DNA of 64,000 nt from Owenweeksia sp048267305 (lineage in GTDB: Bacteria; Bacteroidota; Bacteroidia; Flavobacteriales; Schleiferiaceae), in the NCBI GenBank assembly GCA_048267305.1, contig JBLWXT010000019.1:8302-72301 (forward strand), in the 5' to 3' direction. The position numbers and the translations under genes are program-made. Of the stretch, positions 18,701-27,670 are shown piece by piece (the stretch's first letter is position 1; every line of letters begins with the position of its first letter). The notes beneath the pieces were generated by a model. That model did no database searches. It worked only from the letters and a program-made list of their open reading frames with translations, and was not told the origin of the DNA.

Positions 18701-20248
18701 TTAGTAAAGATCCCAATTTCCTTTAAGATAATAGTTGTAAAGCACCGGGTGCTGAATTTGGTTTACCTCCACGCTGTCTGCACTTTCCAGATAAATATCC
18801 TTGCCAAAGGAAGTCATTAGCTGCATCGCCTCATTGTTCAGCCATTTGGTGTCTATATCTTCAAATTTCAATTTTTGAAGTTCCTTTTTTAGGCTCGCCT
18901 TTTCAGGAAAATTTTTAGCGCCCAATATCCAGCCCCATTCTCCAAGGGTAATTACCTGGTTGTGCATTTTGGCCGTTTCAAATCCGGCTGCAGACATGGT
19001 TTTGTTGATGCATAAAAAGGCTTGCGTGGCATAATAAGGACTGCCTGCCTGAGTAATCATTATGCCCTGTGGTTTAAGGCTGCGATGACACAAGCTGTAA
19101 AATTGAAGTGTGTACAATCGGTTTAGTTCTATGGAGCGTGGATCGGGTAAATCCACAAATATTAAATCGTAAAAATCCTTGGTGCTTTCCAAATAGTTGT
19201 AGCCATCGGTATTGATTATTTCTACTTTGGGATTGTTGAGGGCATTTTGGTTTAATTCGGTTAGGATAGGATGGCGCTGTCCAATGCCTGTCATTACTGA
19301 ATCCAGGTCTATAAGTGTGATTTTCTTCACTTCCGGGTATTTCAGTATTTCACGAACTGCACAGCCATCACCACCGCCCAGTACTAAAATGTGTTTCTTC
19401 TGTTTTGCAAGCTGCATGGCAGGATGCACTAAAGGCTCGTGATACTTGTCTTCGTCAAGGGTGCTCAGTTGTTGATTGCCATTGATGTATAGCCAGTATT
19501 CGTTTTTCCATTGAGTCATCACTATGCGCTGATAACGGCTTTGATTGCTATAAATGACTTTGTCTTTGTAACGTGCCTGTTCTCCAAACAGGATAATGGG
19601 CTTGGCCAGAAAGAAACCTACAATTATAAGTGTGGCAACCAGGCCTCCCGAAATGGCAATACCTGTTCTTTTTTGGGGTTTTATTTCATTTCTAACTGTG
19701 ATAAAAAGCAGAATGGCCACAATGAGGTTGATGCTCCCCAAAATAAATGGGGTGTAGGTAAGTCCTATAATCGGAAGTCCTACAAAGGCAAAAAACAATC
19801 CTCCTACCAGACTGCCGAGATAGTCTTTTTCCATCACGCTGGCCACGTTTACACGCAGGGATTCAAACTTTTCATTGAGGCGGATAACCAATGGAATTTC
19901 TAAACCAATCAGCACACCAATAAAAATGCTGAGGCCATAGATGAAAAATCCGGTATATTCTGTAAACCCGGACATGGTGTAGGTAAATAGTGAGGAAAAG
20001 GACACCAATATGCTGAGTAGAAACTCAACAGCAATAAATTTAACAATAAGGTTACCCGAAACGTACTGGCTTAGTCTGCTTCCTACCCCCATGCTAAACA
20101 GCATCACCGAAACAATGAGCGACCACTGCACGGCTGAGTCACCAATAAAATAGGTGGCAAGAGTGGAAAGGATATATTCGGCCACAATACCAGAGAGGCC
20201 CGTGGCGAATAATGCCAGTTTTAGTATGGGGGATTTTGATTTTTTCAA
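18701..20248 (-). CDS. speE: Membrane-fused spermidine synthase-like aminopropyltransferase
   Basis: A 515-aa protein with about seven transmembrane helices in residues 1-215, then a soluble aminopropyltransferase domain (about 225-480). The nucleotide-binding motif VLGGGDGCAVREIL lies near residues 289-302, and the catalytic loop is VDLPDPRS. Membrane-anchored SpeE proteins of this type recur beside speD and DUF350 genes. Placement suggests aminopropylation at the inner membrane; the acceptor (putrescine or something else) cannot be read from sequence. It is spaced 6 bases from both neighbours, so clearly co-transcribed. Confidence 0.9.
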   Translation of the reverse strand: MKKSKSPILKLALFATGLSGIVAEYILSTLATYFIGDSAVQWSLIVSVMLFSMGVGSRLSQYVSGNLIVKFIAVEFLLSILVSFSSLFTYTMSGFTEYTGFFIYGLSIFIGVLIGLEIPLVIRLNEKFESLRVNVASVMEKDYLGSLVGGLFFAFVGLPIIGLTYTPFILGSINLIVAILLFITVRNEIKPQKRTGIAISGGLVATLIIVGFFLAKPIILFGEQARYKDKVIYSNQSRYQRIVMTQWKNEYWLYINGNQQLSTLDEDKYHEPLVHPAMQLAKQKKHILVLGGGDGCAVREILKYPEVKKITLIDLDSVMTGIGQRHPILTELNQNALNNPKVEIINTDGYNYLESTKDFYDLIFVDLPDPRSIELNRLYTLQFYSLCHRSLKPQGIMITQAGSPYYATQAFLCINKTMSAAGFETAKMHNQVITLGEWGWILGAKNFPEKASLKKELQKLKFEDIDTKWLNNEAMQLMTSFGKDIYLESADSVEVNQIQHPVLYNYYLKGNWDLY

Positions 20249-20254
20249 AATCAG

Positions 20255-21136
20255 TTATATACACCAAACAATTAAAATAGAGCCACCTACATATCCCATC
20301 ATCTCAATAAGTGAAGCTCCTACATTGGGTTTTTCCTGATTGGCAATTTCATCGCTGAGGTTGCGGCCCGGCAGTAGGATTTTATCAACCAAAGTGCGGA
20401 TAACGGGGAGGAAAAGCAATCCCAGCCCTGCTTCATAGCCCACCTCCATCAATGTGTCATTCCAGCTTTCAAAATCCCCCATGAGGGAATTGCGGAGCAG
20501 GTTGGCAATGGCAATAAGTGCCCCGGCAAAACCTACACCCACGGCTACATTGTCATTCTCAATGTGCTCGTGAATATTGTATGAAACCATTTTGTTGTAA
20601 AGCCAGGCTGTGATTATGATTAAAATCTGACCGATAGCCCAATAGGCCAGGGCCGTAAAAATACCAAAGGTGAGGTTTCCGCTTTCGCCAGTAATGGCAC
20701 CAAAAATGATGAGCCCCGCAGCCAGATAGTTTGCTCCTTCAATAATGCCCATGCCGGCATTGCGGTCTTCCACAATTTCCTTCCATACAGAAAAACTACG
20801 CAATACTACTTTGTCCATAATTACCGATGAAAGATGGAGTAGAATAATGGCCAGCAGACCAAAGATTCCCATTTCAATAAGATCGGTAACCAATCCGTAT
20901 GACTCACCATACAGCACGCTTCCCACTGCCAGTATAAGTCCGGAAAAGTAACCCACATAGGCAAAGCTAAAGGCGAGATTGTCTTTTTCCACCAATTCAT
21001 GGTCTACTTTTATCCTGGGTTTGGAAATTTTAAAAACCAGTTTCCCAATCCAAAGTAGCAGGAGTGATGCTAAGAGGTAGATAAGGAAAAGGAGGAAGGA
21101 GTTAAACCATTCGTTTTCTACAAGTATTGTTGTCAT
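20255..21136 (-). CDS. DUF350 inner-membrane protein (YjfL-like)
   Basis: A 293-aa protein with about eight hydrophobic helices arranged as two related DUF350 halves (FAYVGYFSGLILAVGS near residue 53 echoed by VGVGFAGALIAIANLL near 200, each followed by a conserved LL..S.M/VMD-type helix). Function unknown. In E. coli the DUF350 protein YjfL is encoded near the PspA homologue YjfJ, and the same association holds here. It lies 6 bases upstream of the SpeE-like gene, in the same operon. Confidence 0.88.
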   Translation of the reverse strand: MTTILVENEWFNSFLLFLIYLLASLLLLWIGKLVFKISKPRIKVDHELVEKDNLAFSFAYVGYFSGLILAVGSVLYGESYGLVTDLIEMGIFGLLAIILLHLSSVIMDKVVLRSFSVWKEIVEDRNAGMGIIEGANYLAAGLIIFGAITGESGNLTFGIFTALAYWAIGQILIIITAWLYNKMVSYNIHEHIENDNVAVGVGFAGALIAIANLLRNSLMGDFESWNDTLMEVGYEAGLGLLFLPVIRTLVDKILLPGRNLSDEIANQEKPNVGASLIEMMGYVGGSILIVWCI

Positions 21137-21177
21137 GGTATGCGGTTATAGTTTTTCAAAGCCATTTGGCGTAAGTG

Positions 21178-21936
21178 TTATTTGCCTCCTCCAAAGCCTC
21201 GTGAGCGAGAGTTGGAGCCACTGCGATAGCGGGATGAGGAGCGTGTGCGGCTGGCGCTTTGTTTCACTTTGCTTCGCACCCTTTGCTTAAAGGATGTGCT
21301 TTTGCTGTTCCAGCGCGAGGTAGTGCTTCGTTGGGCGGTGTGGGCACCATTGGTGCCAAATCGCGTGCCTCCATTGTCAGAGCGGCCATAGTAAGTGCGT
21401 CCCTGGGGGTAGTAGTTTCTTCGGTAGTCGTTCCATCCGCTGCGGTAAATAGGTGAGTAGCCGTAACCAAAGAGGCTGCGCATAAAAGCGTACTGTCCGT
21501 AAAAGGCCCAAAAGCTTCCTCCGCTTGAATTTTGTCGCCACTCTCCATATTTTTCATTTCCCACATAGCTGTTGTATCCGGGTGGAGAAACCTTTTTATC
21601 CAACTTGCCATTTTCCTTGCTTGCCAGGGCCATTCCCATATCCTCCACATGTGCGTTGAAATATTTCGCGCTTACCTGCTTCCAATCGGTGGTTTCAGAT
21701 ATAAGCGTGTCTTGCCCTGAAGGCTCCTTGATTATTTGATATTGGTGGCGGTAGGTATCCTTATCTTCCACATAATCCATGTCGTAAAGCAAAATGGTGA
21801 AGTTGTTTACGCCAGAAAGGTCACGGATGATGTCGTCAATAGGTTCTTTTTGAAAGCTGGCTGATTCTGGTCCACAGCTTGTTATTAGTGCTGCCACTAC
21901 TAAGAACCATATTTTATTTTTTAGTAAAAAGTGCAT
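21178..21936 (-). CDS. Lipoprotein with Ser/Arg/Gly-rich basic tail
   Basis: A 252-aa lipoprotein: the signal peptide ends LITSC, so Cys21 would be lipidated. The middle is ordinary globular sequence with a Tyr/Gly-rich stretch (about 140-185). Residues about 195-252 are low complexity, dense in Ser, Arg and Gly, ending RGFGGGK, and strongly basic. E. coli YjfM/YgiB (DUF1190), encoded in comparable loci, also have unusual Ser/Gly-rich tails, but I cannot show homology. The basic tail could bind the cell wall or anionic lipid. It lies 41 bases upstream of the DUF350 gene, same operon. Confidence 0.75.
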   Translation of the reverse strand: MHFLLKNKIWFLVVAALITSCGPESASFQKEPIDDIIRDLSGVNNFTILLYDMDYVEDKDTYRHQYQIIKEPSGQDTLISETTDWKQVSAKYFNAHVEDMGMALASKENGKLDKKVSPPGYNSYVGNEKYGEWRQNSSGGSFWAFYGQYAFMRSLFGYGYSPIYRSGWNDYRRNYYPQGRTYYGRSDNGGTRFGTNGAHTAQRSTTSRWNSKSTSFKQRVRSKVKQSASRTRSSSRYRSGSNSRSRGFGGGK

Positions 21937-22048
21937 TTGCGATTTATTTGGTTGAGATCGATTGCATGTTGCGAAAGTAGGGTGTTACAGACAGGGGGCA
22001 AATTCCAAACGAACCTTATTGTTTATCTCCCACACATCTGCTGAGTAT

Positions 22049-22606
22049 TTACTTTTTCTGTTCTCTTGGCAGGATGTCCGAAATTTCAAATTCCATAATC
22101 CTCTTGCCATAGGAGGCTTCAAAGGAGCGATCTCCCCATTGCTCAATTGTAAGATTGTATTTTTCATCTTCATCGTAATAGTCCCAGGCAATAAACTCCT
22201 CCCAGTCTTCATCGTCTTCTGAGGGTAGTTTCCTGAAATAGCCCGGAGACTCATCATCCAGATAAAACTCCTTATTATCATACCTGAGGGTTTCTGGAGG
22301 TACTTCATTTTCTAAAATAAGCTTCTGCAAATCCGTCTGAACTTTGCGAATATTCACTTTTTCTGAAACAACCAACTCCAGTGTGTCGTCTTCTTCCACT
22401 GCCAGAAATTTGGTAGACTTACCGTCTGATATTTTGTATTCACGGGTAAAGTCGTTGTTTCCCCAGTCGTACTCATACACCTCTTTTACTTCCCATGTTT
22501 CCAGGTTGTATTCAAAGATGTAGCCCAGGTCCAGGTCACGTACAGTGCGGCCAAAGGGATTTGGTCCGGCTTTCTTGTTTCGGTTAAAAAGTTTGTTGAA
22601 AATCAT
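22049..22606 (-). CDS. DUF4178-like protein
   Basis: A 185-aa acidic cytoplasmic protein. The pattern of a β-rich N-terminal half (FEYNLETWEVKEVYEYDWG, then TKFLAVEEDDTLEL) and a later LTIEQWGDRSFEASYGKR resembles DUF4178 proteins, which often sit beside DUF350, SpeD and SpeE genes; YjfK (DUF2491) of E. coli is a comparable neighbour. Biochemical role unknown. Here it lies between the giant ATPase and the lipoprotein, same strand. Confidence 0.7.
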   Translation of the reverse strand: MIFNKLFNRNKKAGPNPFGRTVRDLDLGYIFEYNLETWEVKEVYEYDWGNNDFTREYKISDGKSTKFLAVEEDDTLELVVSEKVNIRKVQTDLQKLILENEVPPETLRYDNKEFYLDDESPGYFRKLPSEDDEDWEEFIAWDYYDEDEKYNLTIEQWGDRSFEASYGKRIMEFEISDILPREQKK

Positions 22607-22673
22607 GTTTTGTATGTATAAGTTTTCAATATTATAAATCTTCGGATCTCGGGTGCTTCATTGGTTTAAAACC

Positions 22674-25600
22674 TTATTCCTTAGCCTTACCCTCCGCTTT
22701 CTCCTTAGGTGCCGGCATCTGGAAAACATTTACAATATCCTGCAGCCCACGGCTTATGAGTTCCATTTGCTCCAATACGTGGCCCATTTGGTTGCCGCCA
22801 AGTCCCTTTAATTTTTGATTTCGCTGAAAGGTTTCAATGATTTCGGCCTTGCGTTCGGCCTCCTCTTTGGTAATGGCCCCAAACATCTCTTTAAATTTCA
22901 GAAAGTTGAATTCTGCGCCACTCGTTAGTGTTTGAGATTCATTTTCATAATGAGATAGTAAAATAGTGTTTAGTTCCTTGTCATTCATTACCGGACTAAG
23001 CTTTTCCACAATCTTATTCATATCGCGATACGAGCCTTGCAGTCGGAAGGAAGGTTCAGTTCTGAATTCAGGAGCCGTACCTGCCGAGTGTATGTACTGC
23101 TCATTTACTTTCAGGATAATGTCACGCACGCGAATCATCTTCTGTAGCAAGTCTACATATTCCCGAATTTCCTCTGGATTGTGGTTGGCTTCAAATTCAA
23201 TTCCCTCCTGATCACCGGTTTCCGCTACCTTGATAAGCGTAATAATGTCTTTTTGGCTTTTGCCGCTAAGGCGTGCCATGGTAGAGTTCGATGTGATGCT
23301 GTTTTCGAGATAACTCAATTCAAAGGCCCGTACTTTACCGCCAATAATATCTCCAAGGTTATAAATGTCTGCACGGTTTGCCAGCATATCCGGCACCTGA
23401 AATTTCTCTCCACTTTCGGTATAGGGGTTACCGGCCATTACTACGGCCACCTTTTTACCTCGCAGGTCGTAAGTTTTGCTCACGCCCTTATACACGCCTT
23501 CCACCTTCCGCTGAGCATCGCACAGCGAAATAAACTTCTGTAAAAACTCGGGGTTACAATGCTGAATGTCGTCCACATAAATCATTACGTTGTCGCCCAT
23601 TTCAAAAGCCAGATTCAGCTTTTCCAGTTCTTCACGTGCTGCAGAGTTCGTAGCTGATTCAGGATCCAAATTGGTAACATCGTGCCCAATGGCCGGGCCA
23701 TTGATTTTCATAAACACCAGCCCCAAACGATTGGCCACGTATTCCATTAATGTGGTTTTACCGTAGCCGGGAGGAGAGATCAGGAGTAGCATTCCCATAA
23801 GGTCGGTACGCTTGCTGTTGCCGGCTGCTCCAATTTGCTTGGCAAGGTTATCACCAATTAGCGGAAGATAAACTTCATCCAAAAGTTGATTTCTAACAAA
23901 TGAACTCATCACCCGGGGCTTAAATTCATTCAATCGCATTTCCTGGCGTGCGCCTTCCAGCAATTGTTTTTTCATTTCCGTAAACCTGCGGTAGGCAACC
24001 ACCTGCTGCTTATCAAATCGCTGCAGCTTTTGCATAAAATGATTGTAATGCAGGCTGTACTTTCCATCCTTGATCACTGAGTGGTCGCCCTGTAATCCAC
24101 TGATTTCGGTGTGCAACACTACGCGGTGTTCTGTTGGGTTTTGCGCAGTTCTATCCATCAAAATCAAGGCCGCCTCTTCGGTGTCCTGTAATTCTTCTTC
24201 GTTTTCAGTCTCTGAATAAATAACATAACTCTTCAGCCAGTTTTGTATGATTTCCAGTTTTTCGAGCGGCCGTCCACTGGTGCTTCTAAGGCTATTGTCA
24301 AAATCCTTCAGCGAGCGGTTTTTCTTTAAATAGGTTTGAAAATGTTCTGAAAGTTCCCAGGCTTCCATTGAAAATACAAACTCATTTTCCTCCGAAAGGA
24401 AATGGAAAAGATACTCCGCAGCTTCGGCTGCATGCGGTTCATGTGCAACGCCATTTTCTGCCAGCGTTCCTTCCATGTCTTCATGCAATTCTCTTATGGT
24501 AGTTTCAAAACTCCTGCTATTCGGAAAAACCTTGAGGATGCTCTTTATACTTTTAAAATGTTCTGTCCACTCTTTTTTAGATTCGGCATCTATCAGATAT
24601 TGCCAAAATAAATAGGCCAAAACCCTACTGTGTGCGGGGTACCTTAAAAGGCCAATACCGTGGTACAGGTTGTTTAGATTTTTCAGGATCAACATTCCAT
24701 CCTTATCATGCACACCTTTAATGTATCCCTCCTCATAGCGAAGGGCCATCCTTCGCTGCACATAGCCTTGCAACGCCTGATCGCTCATTTGGTGGAGCTC
24801 TTCAGCAGACTTCAGCTCATCATCTCCGTTTTTGCGGTAATTCAGGCTTTCCCTGAAAAGCTTGTAGGCCAGGTATTCGGCTCTGTAAACATTTTTATTC
24901 TCACTTACCAGTGATTGACTCCACACGTCTTTAGTGGCCAAAAACTCATCTGACAATACCTTCTCAAAAAAGTTGGTGCCGGTAATGTGGAAGTACATCT
25001 GCCCATCTCTGGTTACCAGCGAAAGATCTACATTTTGGGTGTTTACATTAAAGGTGTGCTTGCCCAGGCGTATCACATCTTCGCCATTTACAAACAGTTC
25101 CTTTTTATCTTTTAACTGGCGGGTGGCTTCTTCATAAGCCGTTTTCAGTTTGCTCTGAATGTCATCGGCTTTTACAGAATCGCCCATTTCCAGAAGCTGA
25201 GCGGAGAGGTCACGCACCTTATCCACCATCAAGTCAGAGGCGTAGTAGGAGTTAATATCCTGTATGGAGCTCATGCCCGAAAGCCTCTTTTGGATGCCGC
25301 TAACAATCCGCTCGGCAGATTGTAATAGCGCCAGACTCTTCTTGTTGCGCGCTTCTATGAGGTATACCTTTTTAGACTCAAAGGCATTGTAAACTTCCTC
25401 TCGCTTTTCTGTTATTTTGCTTAAAAACTTGTCAAATTCCGCAAACTTCCCTTCCAGCTCTTCCAGCTGAACCATCAGTTTATTAAGATACTCCTCGCAC
25501 TTTTGGGGTGTATCACAAATGTCCAGATAGTTGGTCAAGCCCTGGTTTATAAGCTTTAGCTGAGAGTTGAATTCTGCTTCGCCTTCCTGCCCAATCAGTT

Positions 25601-27629
25601 CCTTCCTCCTTTTCTTTAACCCGGCATTTATCCGGTTAAACTGGGAGTAAATGGCCGAAATACCATCAATGATGCGCGTGGTTTGGGTGGCGTCTTCAAT
25701 TTTAAGATTGCTCACAATGTCAATCAGCAGCTCCAGCTCACCAGAAACTTTTATGATTTCCTTTTCCAGCTCATTGGCTTCCACCACTTTCTTAACCTTC
25801 TCAAGCTGTTTGTTCAGCTTTTCCACCTTATCCCGATAAGGTTGCAAGGCTTCTTTTTTTAATAAAAAGCTTACTGTGCGCTGTGAAACCAAATCAGTAA
25901 TCTCCGAAAGCTCCTTCTCATATTTGGTTATTACCTCCGCGTCCATGTAGCGCAAATCCTTAAGGGAAATAATTTCACCCTTAGAGGTTCGTAATTGTGA
26001 TAGTCTTTCTACAAACTCGTCAATGGTAGCTGCGGTTCCACGCTTGGCGCGGGAAATAATATCATCGGCACGGCCGGTTATTTCAGCGCTCTTTTCGCTG
26101 GTGTTTCTCTTTATTCTTATAACCTTTTCATACTCATCAATGGCAGTACCGGCCGATTTCTTTATCTCCTGTAAAGGTTCTTTTAACTGTTGCGCTTCCG
26201 CGTGATTTAGCCAATGGTAGGCATCCATCAGGTCGGTAGCCATCTTTACCAAATCCACGTACAGATTGGCGTAGTTGTCTTCTTTGTTGATAAGCTTAAC
26301 CAACTCACTGGCTTCCGCCATGGCGCGCACCACCTCCTTATTCCCAATTTTAAACAGGTAAGAACTGTTGGTAACCTCCACCGTTTTGTTGGGCGAGTAA
26401 AAAGGCGTTTGCCAAATCTGTATGCTGTGGTGACGCTTCTGCTCTTCCTCTGCCCGGAAGTAAATCAGTTCGCCATCTTCAAAAATGGAATAACCACTAC
26501 AGATAATGGGGGTAGCCACCTCCTGATTAATAATGTTGTAGGGGAGGAGGGCGTAAATTCCGGTTTTCTTTTGGTAAAAAACATATAGAAAATCCTCGCC
26601 ATTGGGGGAGGCAATGCGCTTTTCAAAAAGCATATTCTCCAACTGGTTGTCAAACAGCTTAAACTCCCCGGTTTGTATATAGTAGCCCTTGGCAAAAATA
26701 ATCCCCTGGCTATCGGGAAGCAGTACGCATGAGTCTTCCAGCGCATCCACACGTATGGCCTCCTGAATTTTTTGATTAAAAACGATGTAGCGGTATTTTG
26801 TTTCCTTGTAGGGGAGAATTTTCATCACCACCAAATTGCCGATCACAGCATAAAAAATCTCGGCATCGTCCAGCGTTTGATCCGGGTCATCCACCTCCTC
26901 GGCATAAATACCGCGGCCACTTTCCGTATTGTTTTCCACCTTTATGGTGAGGTCGCCACCCACGGTTTCCACAAACACCTTGTCTTCAATACTAACATGT
27001 GGGTGCAGGCCTTTGCGCTGCATGTCGCGCGTTACTTTTTTCCAGCGGAATTCGTGCTGATCCGGAAAAACGTACTCGTGATCGCTGCGGCTATCAAGGT
27101 ATTGCAGGCCACCATCGGTTTTGGCCCACTTAAAGGTTTTTATATCGTTAGGCGTTTTTCCCACCTGAAAAACCATAAAAATGTATTGCCCTATTTCCGC
27201 AAACTTGGCAAAGCGGGTGTCGCGGTAATATTTGTAGAGGTTGGCAAAGTCTATCCTGAAATTCTCATTATCAAAAAACGGAATTTCAGCTTCCTTTTGA
27301 AAGGTGTGGTCTTCAGGATTATGGGTGTAGAGGCTAAAGACATCCGAAAAAAGAGTTTCGGTTTTAAGACCCATGTGTACGTTGTAGCCAAACAAAAAGC
27401 GGTTTTGTCCAAGAGGTACAATATCGCGGGCTATGCAGTTGTTTTCGGTGGAAATACGCTCGGTGGAAACCAGTTGAGTTTCTATGGAGCCAAACACTTC
27501 CTTGCGGGAATTATTGAGCTTACCGATGCGTTTTCGCAGATCTTCCCCGTGCTTCAGCAGCCGATCACGAATGATTTCGTAAGTGCCGGATTCGAGGGTT
27601 ATATTTTGGTTGTTTTCTTCTTTTGCCAT
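22674..27629 (-). CDS. Giant AAA+ ATPase of the PspA/SpeD cluster
   Basis: A 1651-aa cytoplasmic protein. Residues about 1-450 are β-rich and propeller-like. About 450-870 is long charged coiled coil (Glu/Lys-rich, many leucines). About 870-1250 is mixed helical. The AAA+ domain follows at about 1255-1480, with Walker A PPGYGKTT (ending near 1293), Walker B MIYVDDIQH (near 1350) and a sensor-like VVMAGNPYTESG. The tail is helical. Proteins of this size and layout are often labelled 'DNA repair ATPase', but nothing seen here indicates DNA binding. Gene context suggests it remodels membrane-associated PspA or flotillin assemblies; that is inference. Confidence 0.85.
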   Translation of the reverse strand: MAKEENNQNITLESGTYEIIRDRLLKHGEDLRKRIGKLNNSRKEVFGSIETQLVSTERISTENNCIARDIVPLGQNRFLFGYNVHMGLKTETLFSDVFSLYTHNPEDHTFQKEAEIPFFDNENFRIDFANLYKYYRDTRFAKFAEIGQYIFMVFQVGKTPNDIKTFKWAKTDGGLQYLDSRSDHEYVFPDQHEFRWKKVTRDMQRKGLHPHVSIEDKVFVETVGGDLTIKVENNTESGRGIYAEEVDDPDQTLDDAEIFYAVIGNLVVMKILPYKETKYRYIVFNQKIQEAIRVDALEDSCVLLPDSQGIIFAKGYYIQTGEFKLFDNQLENMLFEKRIASPNGEDFLYVFYQKKTGIYALLPYNIINQEVATPIICSGYSIFEDGELIYFRAEEEQKRHHSIQIWQTPFYSPNKTVEVTNSSYLFKIGNKEVVRAMAEASELVKLINKEDNYANLYVDLVKMATDLMDAYHWLNHAEAQQLKEPLQEIKKSAGTAIDEYEKVIRIKRNTSEKSAEITGRADDIISRAKRGTAATIDEFVERLSQLRTSKGEIISLKDLRYMDAEVITKYEKELSEITDLVSQRTVSFLLKKEALQPYRDKVEKLNKQLEKVKKVVEANELEKEIIKVSGELELLIDIVSNLKIEDATQTTRIIDGISAIYSQFNRINAGLKKRRKELIGQEGEAEFNSQLKLINQGLTNYLDICDTPQKCEEYLNKLMVQLEELEGKFAEFDKFLSKITEKREEVYNAFESKKVYLIEARNKKSLALLQSAERIVSGIQKRLSGMSSIQDINSYYASDLMVDKVRDLSAQLLEMGDSVKADDIQSKLKTAYEEATRQLKDKKELFVNGEDVIRLGKHTFNVNTQNVDLSLVTRDGQMYFHITGTNFFEKVLSDEFLATKDVWSQSLVSENKNVYRAEYLAYKLFRESLNYRKNGDDELKSAEELHQMSDQALQGYVQRRMALRYEEGYIKGVHDKDGMLILKNLNNLYHGIGLLRYPAHSRVLAYLFWQYLIDAESKKEWTEHFKSIKSILKVFPNSRSFETTIRELHEDMEGTLAENGVAHEPHAAEAAEYLFHFLSEENEFVFSMEAWELSEHFQTYLKKNRSLKDFDNSLRSTSGRPLEKLEIIQNWLKSYVIYSETENEEELQDTEEAALILMDRTAQNPTEHRVVLHTEISGLQGDHSVIKDGKYSLHYNHFMQKLQRFDKQQVVAYRRFTEMKKQLLEGARQEMRLNEFKPRVMSSFVRNQLLDEVYLPLIGDNLAKQIGAAGNSKRTDLMGMLLLISPPGYGKTTLMEYVANRLGLVFMKINGPAIGHDVTNLDPESATNSAAREELEKLNLAFEMGDNVMIYVDDIQHCNPEFLQKFISLCDAQRKVEGVYKGVSKTYDLRGKKVAVVMAGNPYTESGEKFQVPDMLANRADIYNLGDIIGGKVRAFELSYLENSITSNSTMARLSGKSQKDIITLIKVAETGDQEGIEFEANHNPEEIREYVDLLQKMIRVRDIILKVNEQYIHSAGTAPEFRTEPSFRLQGSYRDMNKIVEKLSPVMNDKELNTILLSHYENESQTLTSGAEFNFLKFKEMFGAITKEEAERKAEIIETFQRNQKLKGLGGNQMGHVLEQMELISRGLQDIVNVFQMPAPKEKAEGKAKE

Positions 27630-27670
27630 TAAACTTATAAAGTGTTTTTAATCATAATAGGAGTTGCTCT

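Noticed and set aside
26772..27632. Long 286-codon plus-strand ORF opposite the giant ATPase gene
   Set aside because: It is antisense to a gene with clear domains; its composition mirrors the sense codons and shows no recognisable motif.
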